Part shown: piece after piece, positions 18,676 to 27,255 of the stretch | Numbering within the stretch: position 1 is the first letter of the stretch | Layout of the letters: each line of letters starts with the position of its first letter | Source of the DNA: Rhizobacter sp. | GTDB taxonomy: Bacteria > Pseudomonadota > Gammaproteobacteria > Burkholderiales > Burkholderiaceae_C | Length of the DNA: 64,000 nt | Direction of reading: 5' to 3' | NCBI GenBank assembly: GCA_019635355.1 | Contig: JAHBZQ010000001.1 | Span: forward strand, 2,604,001 to 2,668,000 | Position numbers and translations under genes: made by a program | Notes under the pieces: generated by a model | Databases searched by the model: none | What the model saw: only the letters and a program-made list of their open reading frames with translations | Told to the model about the DNA's origin: nothing

Positions 18676-19431
18676 TCATCCGCCAGCCGGCACGAACACG
18701 TAGCCCACGTTGCGCACGGTCTTCAGCACCTCCGGCTTGTCGGGGTTGGTTTCGATCTTGCGCCGCAGGCGCATCACGCGCAGGTCGATGGAGCGGTCGA
18801 ACACGTCCCAGCCGCGGTTGTGGGCCTGCTCCATGATCTGGTCGCGGTTGAGCGGGCGGTTGGGGTTGCGGGCGAAGAGCGCGAGCAGGTCGAACTCGGC
18901 CGCGCTGATGTCGATCTCCTGGCCGTCGGCGCCGAAGAGGCGGCGCTCGTCGAGGTCGAGTTGGCAGACGCCGAAGCGCACGCGGCGAGACGCCTGCGCG
19001 TCGGCGGATGCTGCGGCGGCCGCCGCCAGCACGCCTTGCGAGAGCTTCAGCCGCCGCAGCACCGCACGGCAGCGTGCCAGCAGCTCGCGCATCTCGAAAG
19101 GCTTGGGCATGTAGTCGTCGGCCCCCAGCTCCAGGCCGACCACGCGGTCGACCGACTCGCCGGCGGTCGTGAGCATCACCAGGCCGACGCTCGGGTGCGC
19201 ATCGCGCAGCCAGCGCGCGAGCGAGAGGCCGTTTTCGCCGGGCATGTTGACGTCGAGGATCGCTAGGTCGGGCGCGGCTTCGGCGATGGCCGCGCGGGCC
19301 GCCAGTGCATCGGCGGCGGCGCGCACGGTGAAGCCGTGCCGGCCAAAGTATTCCCCGAGCAGCGAGCGCAACTCGGGCTCATCGTCGACCACCAGCACGC
19401 TGGTGGCCACGCTCGCATCGCCCTCGGTCAT
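18676..19431 (-). CDS. OmpR-family response regulator
   Basis: Response regulator of 251 residues. A receiver domain (phosphoacceptor Asp near residue 60 in 'AILDVNMPGENG', Lys in 'YMPKPFEMREL') is followed by an Ala-rich linker. The C-terminal winged helix of the OmpR/PhoB type contains 'ISAAEFDLLALFARNPNRPL' and 'VMRLRRKIETNP', ending in 'VRNVGYVFVP'. The ATG at 19431 is chosen because GGGGAG lies upstream and the receiver starts directly. The frame stays open further upstream (possible ATG at 19566 with a hydrophobic stretch), but that extension lacks a ribosome site. Confidence 0.9.
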   Translation of the reverse strand: MTEGDASVATSVLVVDDEPELRSLLGEYFGRHGFTVRAAADALAARAAIAEAAPDLAILDVNMPGENGLSLARWLRDAHPSVGLVMLTTAGESVDRVVGLELGADDYMPKPFEMRELLARCRAVLRRLKLSQGVLAAAAAASADAQASRRVRFGVCQLDLDERRLFGADGQEIDISAAEFDLLALFARNPNRPLNRDQIMEQAHNRGWDVFDRSIDLRVMRLRRKIETNPDKPEVLKTVRNVGYVFVPAGG

Positions 19432-19574
19432 GGGTCGTGCTCCCCTGTTCTGTGACAGGGCCGGATCATATCGGCCACGCTCGGCGACGGCATGCGCGCT
19501 GGCACCGGCCTGGCCGGCTGTCGCCAGCACGGCGGCGAGCCACTGGCGCGTGGGCAGTGCACTCATGGCCACAC

Positions 19575-19766
19575 TCACGCGGCCAGGGGTTGCAGGTCTT
19601 CGGCGAAAGCCTCGCTGCGGAACACCACCGGCCGGGTTTCGGCGAAATCGGGGCGGCGCGGCCGGTCGTTGGCGGCACGCAGCGCCACGGCCTTGTCGAA
19701 CTCGGTGGCCGGGGCGGCGGTGCGGTGGAAGATGCGGTGCAGCGTCTGGGCAACGAGTTCGGTCAT
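19575..19766 (-). CDS. Small protein of unknown function (63 residues)
   Basis: An ATG at 19766 preceded by AGGAG at good spacing opens a 63-codon frame (MTELVAQTLHRIFHRTAAP... to ...EDLQPLAA). The product is soluble and mixed-charge, with no signal peptide, membrane helix or known motif. It lies 143 bases upstream of the response regulator on the same strand and may share its promoter. I do not recognise it. The strong ribosome site and codon usage like its neighbours make it a plausible real gene. Confidence 0.5.
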   Translation of the reverse strand: MTELVAQTLHRIFHRTAAPATEFDKAVALRAANDRPRRPDFAETRPVVFRSEAFAEDLQPLAA

Positions 19767-19883
19767 GGCGGGCTCCTGAAGGGTTTTGTCTGGGTGTGAC
19801 CGTGACTGTGGCGGGCCCGCGTGTCGCGCGCATTTCACGGCGGCGACGGCCATGTTTCGTTTGTTTCACCGGGGCGGGAATCT

Positions 19884-20789
19884 ATGATCCGGCCCATGCC
19901 CGTCACCCTCGCCGGCCAGCTGGTCGTGGCCATTTCCTCGCGTGCCTTGTTCGACTTCGAGGAAGAGAACCGCCTCTTCGAAGCGCAGGACGACCGCGCC
20001 TACATGCAGCTCCAGCTCGAGCGGGTGGGCGTGCCGGCCAAGCCGGGCGTCGCGTTCTCGCTGGTGCACAAGCTGCTGGCGTTCAACGCCAAGTCGCCGG
20101 CGGTCGAGGTGGTGATCCTCTCGCGCAACGACCCGGTCTCGGGCATGCGCGTGTTCCGCTCGGCCAAGCACTACGGCCTGCCGATCCAGCGCGGGGTGTT
20201 CACCCGCGGCGAATCGCCCTGGCGCTACCTGAAGCCGCTCAACGCGCACCTCTTCCTCTCGACCAACGAGGCCGACGTGCGCTCGGCGCTCGGCGCCGGC
20301 GTGCCGGCCGCCCGGGTGTACCCGCACTCGGCGCGTGCGTCGGACGCGCACCCGAACGAAGTGCGCATCGCCTTCGACGGCGACGCCGTGCTCTTCTCCG
20401 ACGAGTCGGAGCGAGTCTTCCAGCAGGCCGGGCTCGACGCCTTCCAGGCCCACGAGCGCGACCGCGCCAACACCCCGCTCGCCGCCGGCCCCTTCAAGCC
20501 GCTGCTCGAAGCGCTGAAGACCTTGCAGAACCAGGAATCGGCCGCGATGCGCCTGCGCACCGCGCTCGTCACCGCACGCAGCGCCCCGGCGCACGAGCGC
20601 GCGATCCGCACGCTGATGGAGTGGGATATCGACATCGACGAGGCCATGTTCCTCGGCGGCCTGCCGAAGGGCGCCTTCCTGCGCGAGTTCGAGCCCGATT
20701 TCTTTTTCGACGACCAGACCGGCCACATCGAGAACGCCCTGCCCCACGTGCCCTCGGGCCACGTGGCGGCGGGTGTCACGAACGGCTGA
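19884..20789 (+). CDS. Cytosolic 5'-nucleotidase (NT5C1-like family)
   Basis: Protein of 301 residues matching the 5'-nucleotidase family PF06189, related to eukaryotic NT5C1A/B, which dephosphorylates nucleoside monophosphates. Family features visible: 'VVAISSRALFDFEEENRLFE' near residue 12, 'VVILSRNDPVSGMRVF' near 78, 'RGVFTRGESPWRYLKPLNAHLFLS' near 105, and the acidic 'RIAFDGDAVLFSDESE' near 160. The ATG at 19884 has GGGGCGGG upstream; an ATG at 19896 is an alternative. The 3' end overlaps the convergent hydroxypyruvate isomerase gene by 14 bases. Confidence 0.85.
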   Translation: MIRPMPVTLAGQLVVAISSRALFDFEEENRLFEAQDDRAYMQLQLERVGVPAKPGVAFSLVHKLLAFNAKSPAVEVVILSRNDPVSGMRVFRSAKHYGLPIQRGVFTRGESPWRYLKPLNAHLFLSTNEADVRSALGAGVPAARVYPHSARASDAHPNEVRIAFDGDAVLFSDESERVFQQAGLDAFQAHERDRANTPLAAGPFKPLLEALKTLQNQESAAMRLRTALVTARSAPAHERAIRTLMEWDIDIDEAMFLGGLPKGAFLREFEPDFFFDDQTGHIENALPHVPSGHVAAGVTNG

Positions 20790-21564
20790 GGCGGCGCAGC
20801 CAGCCCAGGCCCTCGCGCGTGCCGGCACGCGGGCGGTACTCGCAGCCCACGTGGCCCGCGTAGCCGAGCGCATCGATCAGCTCGAAGAGGTAGGCGTAGT
20901 TCACCTCGCCCACGTCGGGCTCGCCCCGGTCGGGCACCCCGGCGATCTGCAGGTGGCCCACCCGCCCGGTGGGCAGGTACTGGCGAAGCTTCGCGGCCAG
21001 GTCGCCCTCGACGATCTGGCAGTGGTACAGGTCCATCTGCACCTGCAGGTTGGGCGCGCCCACTTCGTCGACGATCGCGTGCGCGTGGTCCTGCCGGTTG
21101 AGGAAGTAGCCCGGCATGTCGCGCCGGTTGATCGGCTCGATGAGGAGGTTGACGCCCGCATCGGCCGCGCGCTGTGCGGCCCAGGCGAGGTTGCGGACAT
21201 AGAGCGTCTGCAGCGGCGCACGGTCTGCACCGTTTGGCACTAGGCCGGCCAGCACGTGAACGCGCGGGCACTGCAGCGCCGCGGCGTATTCCAGCGCCTG
21301 CTCGATCGCACGCTTGAACTCGGCCTCGCGCCCGGGCACGCACGAGATGCCACGGTCGCCCGCCGCCCAGTCGCCGGGCGGCGCATTGAAGAGTGCCTGC
21401 TGCAGCCCCTGCTCACGCAGGCGAGACGCCAGCAGCGCCGGCGCGTGCTCATAGGGGAACAGGTATTCCACCGCCTCGAAGCCGTCTTCACGCGCAGCGG
21501 CAAAGCGGTCGAGGAAGGCGTGCTCCCCATACAGGAAGCTCAGGTTGGCGGCAAAGCGGGGCAT
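20776..21564 (-). CDS. hyi: Hydroxypyruvate isomerase family sugar-phosphate isomerase
   Basis: TIM-barrel protein of 262 residues of the Hyi/OtnI type: 'FAANLSFLYGEHAFLDRFAAA' at the start, 'LIEPINRRDMPGYFLN' near 140-156, 'VQMDLYHCQIVEGDL' near 173, and 'GHVGCEYRP' near the end. These regions carry the Glu, Asp, His and Glu metal and catalytic residues of the family. It would interconvert hydroxypyruvate and tartronate semialdehyde, or act as a 2-oxo-tetronate isomerase. There is no glyoxylate carboligase or tartronate semialdehyde reductase next to it, so the exact substrate is uncertain. Divergent from the aldo/keto reductase gene across ~100 bases. Confidence 0.85.
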   Translation of the reverse strand: MPRFAANLSFLYGEHAFLDRFAAAREDGFEAVEYLFPYEHAPALLASRLREQGLQQALFNAPPGDWAAGDRGISCVPGREAEFKRAIEQALEYAAALQCPRVHVLAGLVPNGADRAPLQTLYVRNLAWAAQRAADAGVNLLIEPINRRDMPGYFLNRQDHAHAIVDEVGAPNLQVQMDLYHCQIVEGDLAAKLRQYLPTGRVGHLQIAGVPDRGEPDVGEVNYAYLFELIDALGYAGHVGCEYRPRAGTREGLGWLRRLSRS

Positions 21565-21666
21565 GGCCGTCACGATATCAGCAGGGTGTTCTGTCTTGCG
21601 CACCGCGCCGTGTCGCACGCTTCGGTATAACGACCGGCTCACACGAACATCAAGAAGGCACGACAC

Positions 21667-22653
21667 ATGAACTACCGACGTCTGGGCCGCAGCGGCCTGC
21701 AGCTGAGCGAGTTGTCGCTGGGCTCCTGGGTCACCTACGCCAACCAGGTCGACATCGACGCCGCCAAGGAGATGATGGCCGCCGCGTATGACGCCGGCGT
21801 CAACTTCTTCGACAACGCCGAGGCCTATGCGCTCGGCCAGAGCGAGGTGGTGATGGGCGAAGCGCTCAAGGCGCTGAAGTGGCCGCGCCTCAACTACGTG
21901 GTGTCGACCAAGTTCTACCTCGGCCTCTCGTCGCCGAAAGACCGCATGGCCTTGAACGGCCGCGCCACGCTCAACCGCAAGTACCTCATGCAGGCGATCG
22001 ACGGCTCGCTCAAGCGCTTGCAGCTCGATTTCGTCGACCTCGTCTTCTGCCATCGCCCCGACCCCGGCACGCCCATCGAAGAGACCGTGTGGGCCATGCA
22101 CGACATGATCAGCCAAGGCAAGGCGCTCTACTGGGGCACGAGCGAGTGGAGCGCGGGCGACATCCGCGCCGCCTACGAGATCGCCGAGCGCCACCACCTG
22201 CACAAGCCGGTGATGGAGCAGCCGCAGTACCACCTCTTCCACCGCAAGCGCGTCGAGAAGCAGTACCTGCGCCTCTATGACGACATGGGCCTGGGCCTCA
22301 CCACCTGGAGCCCGCTCGCGAGCGGCCTGCTCACCGGCAAATACAAGGCCGGCGTGCCCGACGACAGCCGCGGCGCACGGCGCGACATGGCCTTCCTCGT
22401 CGAGGGCCTCACGCACGAGGCGAAGAACGCCGCAGTGGCGAAGCTCGAGCCGGTGGCGGCCGACCTGGGCTGCAGCCTGGCGCAACTCGCCATCGCCTGG
22501 GCCGCGAAGAACCCGCGCGTGAGCACCGTCATCACCGGCGCCTCGAAGCTGAGCCAGCTGCAAAGCAACCTGGCCGCGGCCGAGATCATCCCCAAGCTCA
22601 CGCCCGAGGTGCTGCAGCGCATCGACGAGATCACCCTCCCGCTCGCCGACTGA
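21667..22653 (+). CDS. Aldo/keto reductase (potassium-channel beta-subunit type)
   Basis: NADP-dependent oxidoreductase of 328 residues. The catalytic tetrad is readable: Asp and Tyr in 'NFFDNAEAY' (about 48 and 53), Lys in 'VVSTKFY' (about 81) and His in 'VDLVFCHRPDP' (about 122). The C-terminal cofactor motif 'VSTVITGASKLSQLQSNL' is typical. The sequence (MNYRRLGRSGLQLSELSLGSW start, 'SPLASGLLTGKY') places it with the Kv-beta/YghZ-like subgroup, which reduces small aldehydes. No channel gene is nearby, so this is a free enzyme. Physiological substrate unknown. Confidence 0.9.
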   Translation: MNYRRLGRSGLQLSELSLGSWVTYANQVDIDAAKEMMAAAYDAGVNFFDNAEAYALGQSEVVMGEALKALKWPRLNYVVSTKFYLGLSSPKDRMALNGRATLNRKYLMQAIDGSLKRLQLDFVDLVFCHRPDPGTPIEETVWAMHDMISQGKALYWGTSEWSAGDIRAAYEIAERHHLHKPVMEQPQYHLFHRKRVEKQYLRLYDDMGLGLTTWSPLASGLLTGKYKAGVPDDSRGARRDMAFLVEGLTHEAKNAAVAKLEPVAADLGCSLAQLAIAWAAKNPRVSTVITGASKLSQLQSNLAAAEIIPKLTPEVLQRIDEITLPLAD

Positions 22654-22719
22654 CGCCGGTCAGGCGGATTCCAACTCGCGCACAGGGCCTCCGGCGAAAC
22701 CTCGTCGCCGGGGTCCAGA

Positions 22720-22738
22720 ATGCAGTGCTGCACTGCAT
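22720..22738 (+). promoter_or_regulatory. Perfect inverted repeat overlapping a start codon
   Basis: Arms ATGCAGTGC and GCACTGCAT (9 bp, one-base centre) end on the first two bases of the ATG at 22737. No Shine-Dalgarno is visible in front of this ATG. In mRNA the hairpin would sequester the start of the diguanylate cyclase; on DNA it could be an operator. Confidence 0.4.
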
Positions 22739-23915
22739 GAATCTCGACATCCAAACCATTCTGGTGGTGCTGCTGGCCAACGTGTGGGCCACCGCCATCG
22801 CGTTGCCCCTGCTGATGGGCTGGCAGGTGAGCAGTGCTGCCCGCCTCTTCCAGGGCAGCATGGTGCTGCAGGGGTTGAGTTGGGCGGTCTTCCTCGTCGC
22901 GCCGAAGCTTCACGACCGTGCGCTCACCTCGCTCTCGCTGGGCCTGCTGGCGCTGAGCTTCGCGATGCTGTGGTCGGCCCTGCAGCACTGGCTGGGCCCG
23001 CGCCCGGGGCAGCGGCTCATGTGGGTGCTGGTGGCCGCCGTCCCGACGGTCTACTTCCTCACCTACCCGAGCTACCCGGTGCGCGTGGGGGCGTCGAACG
23101 CGCTCTACGCGCTGCAGATGCTCACCATCTGCCTTGCGGTGGCGTGGCCCGCTCCCCACATCGGCCGGCGCTGGCGGGGCCTGGTGTTGGCGAGCTTTGC
23201 CGCGCTCACCATCGTCACGCTGTGGCGCGGCGTACTCGGTGCCTTCTTCACCGACGCCTACCCCTTCTACCGCGCCACGCACCCGGTCAACGTGGCCGCG
23301 GTCTTCCTCAACCACGTGGCGCTGTCGCTGTGCACGCTGGGCCTGCTGGCCGCCTGGCGCGAAGAAGCCGAGCGCGAGCTGCGGCGCCAGGCCCAAACCG
23401 ATGGACTCACCGGCCTGCTCAACCGCCAAGCCTTCCTCGAGCGCGCACACACCTTGCTCGCCCACGCCGTGCGCTATGACGAGCCGCTGACGCTGCTGAT
23501 GCTCGACATCGACCACTTCAAGCGCATCAACGATCGCCACGGCCACGCGGCCGGCGACGCGGCCTTGCAGACCGTCTCGCAAGGCCTGCGCGCCTGCACC
23601 CGCGGCGGCGACCTGGTGTGCCGCTACGGCGGCGAAGAGTTCTGCGTGCTGATGTCGCGGGCCAGCGCAGCCGATGCGCTGCGCTTCGACGAGCGCCTGC
23701 GCGCTTGGCTCGTCAGGTTCGCCACCGAGAGCGGCGCCGAACTCATCGACTACAGCGCCGGCATCGCCGTGCGCCAGCCCGACGACCACACGATGGACGC
23801 CCTGCTGCTGCGCGCCGACACCGCGCTCTACCAGGCCAAGGCCGCGGGTCGCGGCCGGCTGGCGGGCAGTGCCGACGTCGAGCAGAAAGAGCTGAGCTTC
23901 GACCTCGCCATGTGA
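22737..23915 (+). CDS. Membrane-bound diguanylate cyclase (GGDEF)
   Basis: Protein of 392 residues. The N-terminal ~210 residues contain about six hydrophobic helices forming a membrane sensor domain without a recognised name. A GGDEF domain follows from 'RQAQTDGLTGLLNRQAF' near 220. The active-site signature is GGEEF (about 298-302), with an intact inhibitory I-site RGGD five residues before it, so it should make c-di-GMP and be product-inhibited. No EAL or HD-GYP domain is attached. The start is taken as the ATG at 22737; an in-frame GTG lies at 22725 inside the palindrome. Confidence 0.9.
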   Translation: MNLDIQTILVVLLANVWATAIALPLLMGWQVSSAARLFQGSMVLQGLSWAVFLVAPKLHDRALTSLSLGLLALSFAMLWSALQHWLGPRPGQRLMWVLVAAVPTVYFLTYPSYPVRVGASNALYALQMLTICLAVAWPAPHIGRRWRGLVLASFAALTIVTLWRGVLGAFFTDAYPFYRATHPVNVAAVFLNHVALSLCTLGLLAAWREEAERELRRQAQTDGLTGLLNRQAFLERAHTLLAHAVRYDEPLTLLMLDIDHFKRINDRHGHAAGDAALQTVSQGLRACTRGGDLVCRYGGEEFCVLMSRASAADALRFDERLRAWLVRFATESGAELIDYSAGIAVRQPDDHTMDALLLRADTALYQAKAAGRGRLAGSADVEQKELSFDLAM

Positions 23916-23936
23916 GGCGCCGCGGGTGAACGCCCG

Positions 23937-24242
23937 TCAGGGCACGCTCCACCCCAGCAGCTCGGCCAGGCGCCGCAGCACCCATTGCGCTTCGGCCTCG
24001 TCGACACCGGCCTGCCCACCCTGCAGCCCCTGGCCGATGCGCTCGAGCACGTCCGACTCGGCCACGCCCAGCTGCCAGAGCTGGGTGCTCGCCGTCTCGG
24101 TGAGCATGTTGGCGAGATCCTCGCAGTACTCGTAGCGCTCGCGGATTTCGCGGAACGAGGCCGTCGGCTTGATGCGCCCTTCGGGCACGAAAAGCGCGAT
24201 GAACGACGGCGGGATCTCGATCTGGTACTCGTCGTCGGACAT
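23937..24242 (-). CDS. Conserved small protein of unknown function
   Basis: Protein of 101 residues (MSDDEYQIEIPPSFIALFVPEGRIKPT...), acidic and soluble, without signal peptide or known motif. The N-terminal 'IEIPPSFIALF' followed by a helical region suggests a small folded domain. Its ATG overlaps the stop of the upstream SDR gene as TGATG, so the two are translationally coupled. Related proteins appear widespread in Burkholderiales, but I cannot name a function. Confidence 0.7.
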   Translation of the reverse strand: MSDDEYQIEIPPSFIALFVPEGRIKPTASFREIRERYEYCEDLANMLTETASTQLWQLGVAESDVLERIGQGLQGGQAGVDEAEAQWVLRRLAELLGWSVP

Positions 24243-25051
24243 CAGCTGGCGGTGGCCTCGCGCGGCCGTTCGTTGAACTGCCAGATGCGCCCGCCGTCGA
24301 CCACCAAGTCGTGGCAGTTGACGAAGCTGCCTTCGTCGCTGGCGAGGAAGAGTGCCGCGTTGGCGATGTCGTCGGCCAGGCCGGCACGCGGCGTGGGCGT
24401 GGCGTGCGCCAGGTTCTGCTGCAGCTTGGCCAGGCGCTTGGCGTTCACCTCGTCGGTGGCCGTGGAGGCGCCGCCCCAGAAGATGGGCGTGGCAATCGCC
24501 CCGGGCGAGATCGAGTTGACGCGGATGTTGTCGGGCCCGAGCTGCACGCCCATCAGGCGCGTGAGGTGGCTCACCGCCGCCTTGGCGCTGGAGTAGAGCA
24601 TCGCGCCCTGCGCGAGGCGGTGCGCCGCGATGCTGGAGTTGTTGATGATGCTGCCGCCGCCCGTGCCCTTCATCACCCGCGCCGCGTGCTTGATGCCGAA
24701 GAGCGCACTGCCGAAGAGCAGCTTCATCGCGTAGTCGACCTGCTCTTCGGTCACGTCGGCAAGCGTGCCCGGCGTGTTGCCGCCCGCGTTGTTGAACATG
24801 CAGTCGAGCCGGCCGAAGCGCTGCACGGCGGTGTCGACGAGGGCGGCGATGTCGGCCTCGCGCATCACGTCGGCCGCCTGGAAGAGCACCCGCTCGCCCA
24901 GCTCCTTGGCGAGCGCCTCGCCGCGCTCCACGCTGCGCCCGGCGATCACCACCGAAGCGCCTTCGGCCGCGAACTTGCGCGCCGTCGCCTCGCCGATGCC
25001 GCTGGTCGCGCCCGTGATCACCGCCACCTTGCCCTGCAGTCTGCTGCCCAT
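24242..25051 (-). CDS. Short-chain dehydrogenase/reductase (SDR) family oxidoreductase
   Basis: Classical SDR of 269 residues. The NAD(P)-binding motif TGATSGIG lies at residues 13-20, 'NNAGG' near 90, catalytic Ser in 'INNSSIAA' near 140, and YSSAK (Tyr-x-x-x-Lys) near 155. The motif 'SPGAIATPIF' follows. 'VIAGRSVERGEAL' after the second strand suggests NADP preference but is not decisive. The ATG at 25051 is chosen for the GGAGA nine bases upstream; ATG 25066 and TTG 25078 are in frame but lack ribosome sites. Substrate unknown. It is followed by a coupled small gene. Confidence 0.9.
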   Translation of the reverse strand: MGSRLQGKVAVITGATSGIGEATARKFAAEGASVVIAGRSVERGEALAKELGERVLFQAADVMREADIAALVDTAVQRFGRLDCMFNNAGGNTPGTLADVTEEQVDYAMKLLFGSALFGIKHAARVMKGTGGGSIINNSSIAAHRLAQGAMLYSSAKAAVSHLTRLMGVQLGPDNIRVNSISPGAIATPIFWGGASTATDEVNAKRLAKLQQNLAHATPTPRAGLADDIANAALFLASDEGSFVNCHDLVVDGGRIWQFNERPREATAS

Positions 25052-25190
25052 GAAAACCGTCTCCATCTGTGTGTGCAAACCGGAGAGCCTACTTCAGCGG
25101 CAGCAATTCACGGCCGCGGGCCGGAAATCGGGGAACTGAGAGCCGCTTCGCCTCTCAAAACGCGATCCTCAGCAGTACCGGGAGACCCGC

Positions 25191-26069
25191 TTGGCACCTT
25201 TCGCGCAGCCCCTGCAATCGATGTTCCTGATCGGCCGGCACCTCCTGGTCACGGCGCTCGTTGCCGTCGGCGCAGTCGCCCACGCCGCCCCGGAATCGGC
25301 CCAGGCCCTGCGCGAGCGCCACGCCCAGCTGGCGGCCCAGATCGAACAAAGCCCCTTCCAGCGGCCGCTGGTCGTGCAAAGCAGCGACGGCGGAAACGCC
25401 TTGAGCGGCAGCGTCGACGCGGTGATGCCGCAGCCCTTCGCCCTGGCCCGCGAGCACCTGCAGCAGCCGGGTGCGCTGTGCGAGATCCTCATGCTGCAGG
25501 TCAACACCAAGCAGTGCATCGTCAACGGCCAGGAGCTGGTGGTGCACATCGGCCGCAAGAACGACCAGCCGCTGGAAGACGCCTACCGCGTGGCGTTCAA
25601 CCTGAAGCCGCAGGCCAGCACCGACGACTACATGAGCCTGCGCCTGGGTGCCGACAGCGGCCCCTTCTCCACGCGCGACTTCCGCATCCAGCTGCAGGCC
25701 ATCCCGCTCGACGGCGGCAAGCGCACCTACCTGCACCTGGGCTACTCCTACGGCATGGGCATGGCCGCCAAGCTCGCGATGCAGGGCTACTTCGCCACGG
25801 CCGGCGCCAGCAAGGTGGGCTTCACCCGCACCGGCGGTGACGCCTACATCGGCGGCATGCGCGGTGCGATCGAGCGCAACACCATGCGCTATTACCTGGC
25901 GATCGAGGCCTATCTCGCCTCGCTGGCCGCCCCGGCGCCGCAGCAGCGCGCCCAGCGGCTGGAACGCTGGTTCAATGCCACCGAGCAATACGCCCGGCAG
26001 CTGCACGAGGTGGAGCGTGGCGAATACCTCGCGATGAAGCTGCGCGAATTCCGCCGCCTCGGCGCCTGA
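25191..26069 (+). CDS. Exported protein of unknown function
   Basis: Protein of 292 residues with an N-terminal signal peptide (hydrophobic 'HLLVTALVAVGAVAHAAPE', cleavage probably after AHA). The mature part has a central region rich in beta strands ('VVHIGRKNDQPLEDAYRVAFNL', 'RIQLQAIPLDGGKRTYLHLGYSYG') and a helical, Arg-rich C-terminus ('RLERWFNATEQYARQLHEVERGEYLAMK'). I do not recognise the family; a periplasmic or outer-membrane-associated role is inferred from export only. The start is uncertain: TTG at 25191 has GGGAG in front, while ATG at 25221 gives a more typical signal peptide but no ribosome site. Confidence 0.65.
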   Translation: MAPFAQPLQSMFLIGRHLLVTALVAVGAVAHAAPESAQALRERHAQLAAQIEQSPFQRPLVVQSSDGGNALSGSVDAVMPQPFALAREHLQQPGALCEILMLQVNTKQCIVNGQELVVHIGRKNDQPLEDAYRVAFNLKPQASTDDYMSLRLGADSGPFSTRDFRIQLQAIPLDGGKRTYLHLGYSYGMGMAAKLAMQGYFATAGASKVGFTRTGGDAYIGGMRGAIERNTMRYYLAIEAYLASLAAPAPQQRAQRLERWFNATEQYARQLHEVERGEYLAMKLREFRRLGA

Positions 26070-26169
26070 GCTCCCTGCAACCGCACCGGCCGTGAGGGCA
26101 TCGCGGCCGGTGGTGTTCGTCCCTGCAGCTTGCACGTTAGAGTACACAGCACACAAGGGAGAACACACG

Positions 26170-27225
26170 ATGCCAGCTCAGCTGCACATCCTCGGCAGCC
26201 GCACACCGCGGCCTGCCGCCGCCAGGGTCTTCTACTGCGACGGCGGCATCGACGAGCACCACCGCCCCGGCCATGACCTCGAGCTGAGCCACTGGATCCC
26301 GAACCACACGCCGCCCGAGTTCCGCGCCAGCACCTCGACCGCCATCTGCCTGCGCTACGTCGAGCGCCACACGCCCGAGGTCGGCGACCTGGTGGTCAAC
26401 AACCACGTCGACACCGACGGCGTGCTCTCCACCTTCGTGCTGTGCCACCCCACGCTGGCGCTCGGCCACCGCGAGCTGCTGCGCCAGGCGGCCGAGGTGG
26501 GCGACTTCTGGGCCTACGCCGAGCCGCCCGCGCTCGGGCTCTACCAGCTGCTCGCCCGCTCGAAGCAGGCGCTGCAGGCCGAGTCGGCCGACCCGCTTTC
26601 CATCTACCGCCGCGCCCACGAGCTCACCGCACGCTGGCTCGAAGGCGAAGCCTTCGCCGGCACCGAGATCGCCGCCGAAGCGCTCGGCCGCACGTGCGAC
26701 GCCATCGAGCGCGGCCACATCGCCCGCAGCCTGCACGGCCCGCGGCTCGCGCTCTACCAGGTGCCGCACGCACTCGACGACGGCACGGGCGGCGTGCACG
26801 CCTTCGACGCCCCTTTCGAGCGCCACGAGCGCCTGCTGCCGCACGCCCGCAACCACCGCGACGGCCAGCGCATGCAGCTCGTGGCGATGGAGCGCAAGGC
26901 CGGCTGGGCCTACGACCTGTGGGTGCCCGGCTACGCCTGGGCCGAGACGGTGGGCCTGTGGCAGATGCCCGGGCTGCGCTCCGCCGGCTCGAGCAACCAG
27001 CACCACCTCGCGCACGCGCCGCTCACGCGGGCCTTCGAGACGCTCAACGACATGGAGCACGGCGACGGCCACTGGACGCTCGCCGACACGCTCTCGCCCT
27101 TCTCGCGGGTGGACGGCCGGCCCTTCCCCATCGTCGGCGCCTTCACGCACGAGGGGCAGCCCGGCACCAGTCGCCTCGCGCCCGAGCGGGTGGCGAGCGT
27201 GCTCGGCGAAGCGTGGCCGGCCTGA
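26170..27225 (+). CDS. DUF6687-like conserved protein of unknown function
   Basis: Protein of 351 residues, soluble and without signal peptide, preceded by GGGAG. Conserved-looking features are 'FYCDGGIDEHHRPGHDLELSHWIPN' near residue 20 and 'VGDLVVNNHVDTDGVLS' near 75. The latter (N-N-H-V-D-x-D) resembles the DHH-type metal site found in nanoRNases and pyrophosphatases. Further acidic and His residues are spread along the chain. The assignment to DUF6687 is from memory of the pattern; a metal-dependent hydrolase role is inference. No operon partner. Confidence 0.6.
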   Translation: MPAQLHILGSRTPRPAAARVFYCDGGIDEHHRPGHDLELSHWIPNHTPPEFRASTSTAICLRYVERHTPEVGDLVVNNHVDTDGVLSTFVLCHPTLALGHRELLRQAAEVGDFWAYAEPPALGLYQLLARSKQALQAESADPLSIYRRAHELTARWLEGEAFAGTEIAAEALGRTCDAIERGHIARSLHGPRLALYQVPHALDDGTGGVHAFDAPFERHERLLPHARNHRDGQRMQLVAMERKAGWAYDLWVPGYAWAETVGLWQMPGLRSAGSSNQHHLAHAPLTRAFETLNDMEHGDGHWTLADTLSPFSRVDGRPFPIVGAFTHEGQPGTSRLAPERVASVLGEAWPA

Positions 27226-27255
27226 AGGCCAGGCCGTACCCGCGTCAAGGCGCTT

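Noticed and set aside
21596..21631. Sigma-70 promoter (TTGCGC and TATAAC) before the aldo/keto reductase
   Set aside because: The -10-like TATAAC is fair, but the spacing to the only -35-like hexamer is about 24 bases, too long to support the call.
21565..22563. Extension of the hydroxypyruvate isomerase frame to 595 codons
   Set aside because: The upstream part is antisense to the aldo/keto reductase and lacks any family signal; the isomerase starts naturally at 21564.
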